64,000 nucleotides of DNA from Opacimonas sp002292215 (GTDB lineage Bacteria > Pseudomonadota > Gammaproteobacteria > Enterobacterales > Alteromonadaceae). Location: positions 496,001 through 560,000 of the forward strand of contig OX044360.1 of assembly GCA_943846745.1 (NCBI GenBank). Direction: 5' to 3'. The first letter of the stretch is position 1; each line of letters starts with the position of its first letter. Below are positions 62,291-64,000 of this stretch, in pieces. The notes below the pieces were generated by a model. It saw only the letters and a program-made list of their open reading frames with translations. It did not search any database and was not told where the DNA came from. The position numbers were made by a program, and so were the translations under genes.

Positions 62291-64000
62291 TGGCTGATAT
62301 GGACAAAGAAATTAGGGCATTCAATAAACCGAGTTGGTTAGATGTGTTTTCTACCAAACCTGTAATAGCAATTGTATTAACACTCGCTATCGTGCTTATT
62401 GGTGTGCGTGCTGTAACCGATTTACCGATCCTCCAGTTTCCAAAATTAGACAGTGCTTCAATTGAAATTACCACACCTTATGTTGGTGCTTCTGCCGAAA
62501 TTGTACAAGGCTTTGTAACTGATCCTATTGAAAAAGCCGCCGCTTCGGTCCCAGGCATAGATTATATTGATTCAGCAACAACACCGGGATTATCTCGAGT
62601 GACAGTATGGTTAAACCTCAACGTAGATAGTGCTAAAGCGTTGGCTGAATTATCAGCACGTTTAGACCAAATCCGCTTTGAATTACCTCAAGGCGCAGAA
62701 GATCCAGCTATTCAAGTGGTACGAGCGGATCGTCCGTTTGCCGTTTTTTACCTGACAGTCTTATTTGATGAAGAAAACGCTAAAATATCCCGCTCCGATG
62801 TGTCTGATTATTTATCGCGTCGAGTCGTGCCTAATCTGTCTACCATACCCGGTGTGCAACGAGTAAATCTTGAAGGGGGTAGGATCCCAGCAATGCGTAT
62901 TTGGTTAGATAATACCAAGATGAACGCGTTGAATCTCTCTGCAGATGATGTTGCTACAGCGTTACGCGCCAATAACTTAGTTGCGACCATTGGTCGCAGT
63001 GAAAACGACATGCAACGGATAAGTTTGATGACTAACACGTCATTACAAACGGCCGCCGATTTTGAATCATTGATAGTGCGCAAAGTCGGAAATTCGGTGC
63101 TCAGGATCAGTGATTTCGCGCGAGTTGAACTTGGCGAAACGGAAGGGGAGACCAGTGCGCGCTTTAATAAGGATACAGTGTTGTACATTTCTGTATGGCC
63201 ATTACCGGGTGCCAATGAAATTGATATTGGTGATCGCGTGTATGCAAAATTAGCGCAAATTAATCCGACGCTACCGCAGGGCATGACGATTACTGACGGT
63301 TACGATGGCACTATTTATATGCGCTCTGCGTTATTAGAGATTTTTATCACCTTGGCCGAGACTATTCTATTAGTGGGCTTAGTTGTCATTATTATGATGG
63401 GGTCTATTCGGACTGCACTCGTGCCCTTAATTACTATTCCTATATCGATATTAGGCGCGATTGCTGCGATGACATTGATGGGCTTTAGTTTAAATCTGCT
63501 TACTGTTCTTGCTGTCGTGTTATCAGTTGGATTAGTGGTTGATGATGCGATTGTTGTTGTTGAAAACGTCGCTCGCCATATGCGAAACGGGATGTCGCGA
63601 ATAGATGCTGCGTTGATTAGTTCACGTCAATTATTCACCCCAATTTTGAGTATGACGATTACATTGGCTGCAGTATATGCACCGATTGGTCTGTTGACGG
63701 GGTTATCAGGGGCGTTATTTAAAGAGTTCGCATTTACCTTAGCGATAGCTGTACTAATTTCAGGGTTTGTAGCAATCACTTTATCACCGATAATGTCTGC
63801 GTACGCTAATGCGGAAGGTGGGCGTGAAGGTAAATTCACCCTCAAGGTCAACGCTGTCTTTGTTAACTTACAAGCATTCTACGCACGGTTTTTACACCGT
63901 TCGGTAGTGTGGCGAAATCAAATTTTATTTGTCGCGGTATTTTTGTCGCTACTCAGCGTCCCGTTTTACCTTTTTTCATTAAAAGAATTAGCCCCAACAG
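62290..64000 (+). CDS. RND efflux permease, HAE-1 type (partial, runs off window)
   Basis: N-terminal 570 codons of an AcrB-superfamily pump. Seen: TM1 (PVIAIVLTLAIVLIGVRAV), VTDPIEKAAASVPGIDYIDS, RLDQIRFELPQGAEDPAIQ in the porter domain, and the proton-relay helix LSVGLVVDDAIVVVENVARH. The frame is open to position 64000. Forms an operon with the adaptor at 61220. Closer to drug-type (HAE-1) pumps than the 6.4-kb permease. Confidence 0.93.
   Translation, partial: MADMDKEIRAFNKPSWLDVFSTKPVIAIVLTLAIVLIGVRAVTDLPILQFPKLDSASIEITTPYVGASAEIVQGFVTDPIEKAAASVPGIDYIDSATTPGLSRVTVWLNLNVDSAKALAELSARLDQIRFELPQGAEDPAIQVVRADRPFAVFYLTVLFDEENAKISRSDVSDYLSRRVVPNLSTIPGVQRVNLEGGRIPAMRIWLDNTKMNALNLSADDVATALRANNLVATIGRSENDMQRISLMTNTSLQTAADFESLIVRKVGNSVLRISDFARVELGETEGETSARFNKDTVLYISVWPLPGANEIDIGDRVYAKLAQINPTLPQGMTITDGYDGTIYMRSALLEIFITLAETILLVGLVVIIMMGSIRTALVPLITIPISILGAIAAMTLMGFSLNLLTVLAVVLSVGLVVDDAIVVVENVARHMRNGMSRIDAALISSRQLFTPILSMTITLAAVYAPIGLLTGLSGALFKEFAFTLAIAVLISGFVAITLSPIMSAYANAEGGREGKFTLKVNAVFVNLQAFYARFLHRSVVWRNQILFVAVFLSLLSVPFYLFSLKELAPT

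Overview
The window is a piece of a gammaproteobacterial chromosome, most likely from a marine Alteromonadales-type bacterium. This is inferred from the AT-rich composition, the gene orders shared with E. coli, Vibrio and Shewanella (ubiG/gyrA, nrdA-nrdB-yfaE, serC-aroA, cmk-rpsA-ihfB-lapA-lapB-pyrF, lrp-ftsK-lolA-rarA, uvrY-uvrC-pgsA followed by tRNA-Gly-Cys-Leu), and the lineage-typical lipoproteins, TonB receptor and rhombosortase. It is mostly core genome. I saw no prophage, integrase, transposase, CRISPR array or recognisable defence island.

Left part (1-31 kb), accessory and metabolic genes: a YbfF-type esterase cut by the window edge, an H-NS-like nucleoid protein, the complete electron-transfer-flavoprotein set (ETF-QO divergent from etfBA), a stand-alone CBM48 protein, an RND efflux pair, a TonB-dependent receptor, an SDR dehydrogenase, an aromatic/aspartate aminotransferase, an NRDE protein, a Cys/Met-metabolism PLP enzyme, a four-repeat DUF4397 lipoprotein, a periplasmic glutathione-peroxidase-like protein, an S9 peptidase, a Tat-exported dienelactone-hydrolase-like protein, a beta-lactamase-fold serine hydrolase, an FAH hydrolase, a rhombosortase, an enoyl-CoA hydratase, cysK, a CBS-domain protein with two tiny upstream ORFs, and a MoxR ATPase/VWA pair.

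Middle (31-47 kb), nucleotide metabolism, replication and translation: yfaE, nrdB and nrdA (class Ia ribonucleotide reductase) lie downstream of a promoter covered by two NrdR-type boxes 32 bp apart, then come ubiG and divergent gyrA, serC-aroA, cmk, rpsA, ihfB-lapA-lapB-pyrF.

Right part (47-64 kb): ald divergent from lrp, then ftsK, lolA, rarA, crcB and serS. On the opposite strand are tusE, tusC, tusD (no tusB) and a YccA/BI-1 membrane protein. These are followed by tRNA-Ser(TGA), uvrY-uvrC-pgsA, the tRNA-Gly(GCC)/Cys(GCA)/Leu(TAA) cluster, and a second RND efflux pair that runs off the window end.

I did not find a clearly new multi-gene system. The best leads are local. They are the tus operon, which lacks tusB and whose start codon directly follows a terminator U-tract; a serine hydrolase that seems to start at ATT; the nrdA control region with its long structured leader; an H-NS with an altered DNA-contact motif; a small uncharacterised gene cluster at 28.2-29.3 kb; and a 9-bp tandem repeat in front of uvrY.
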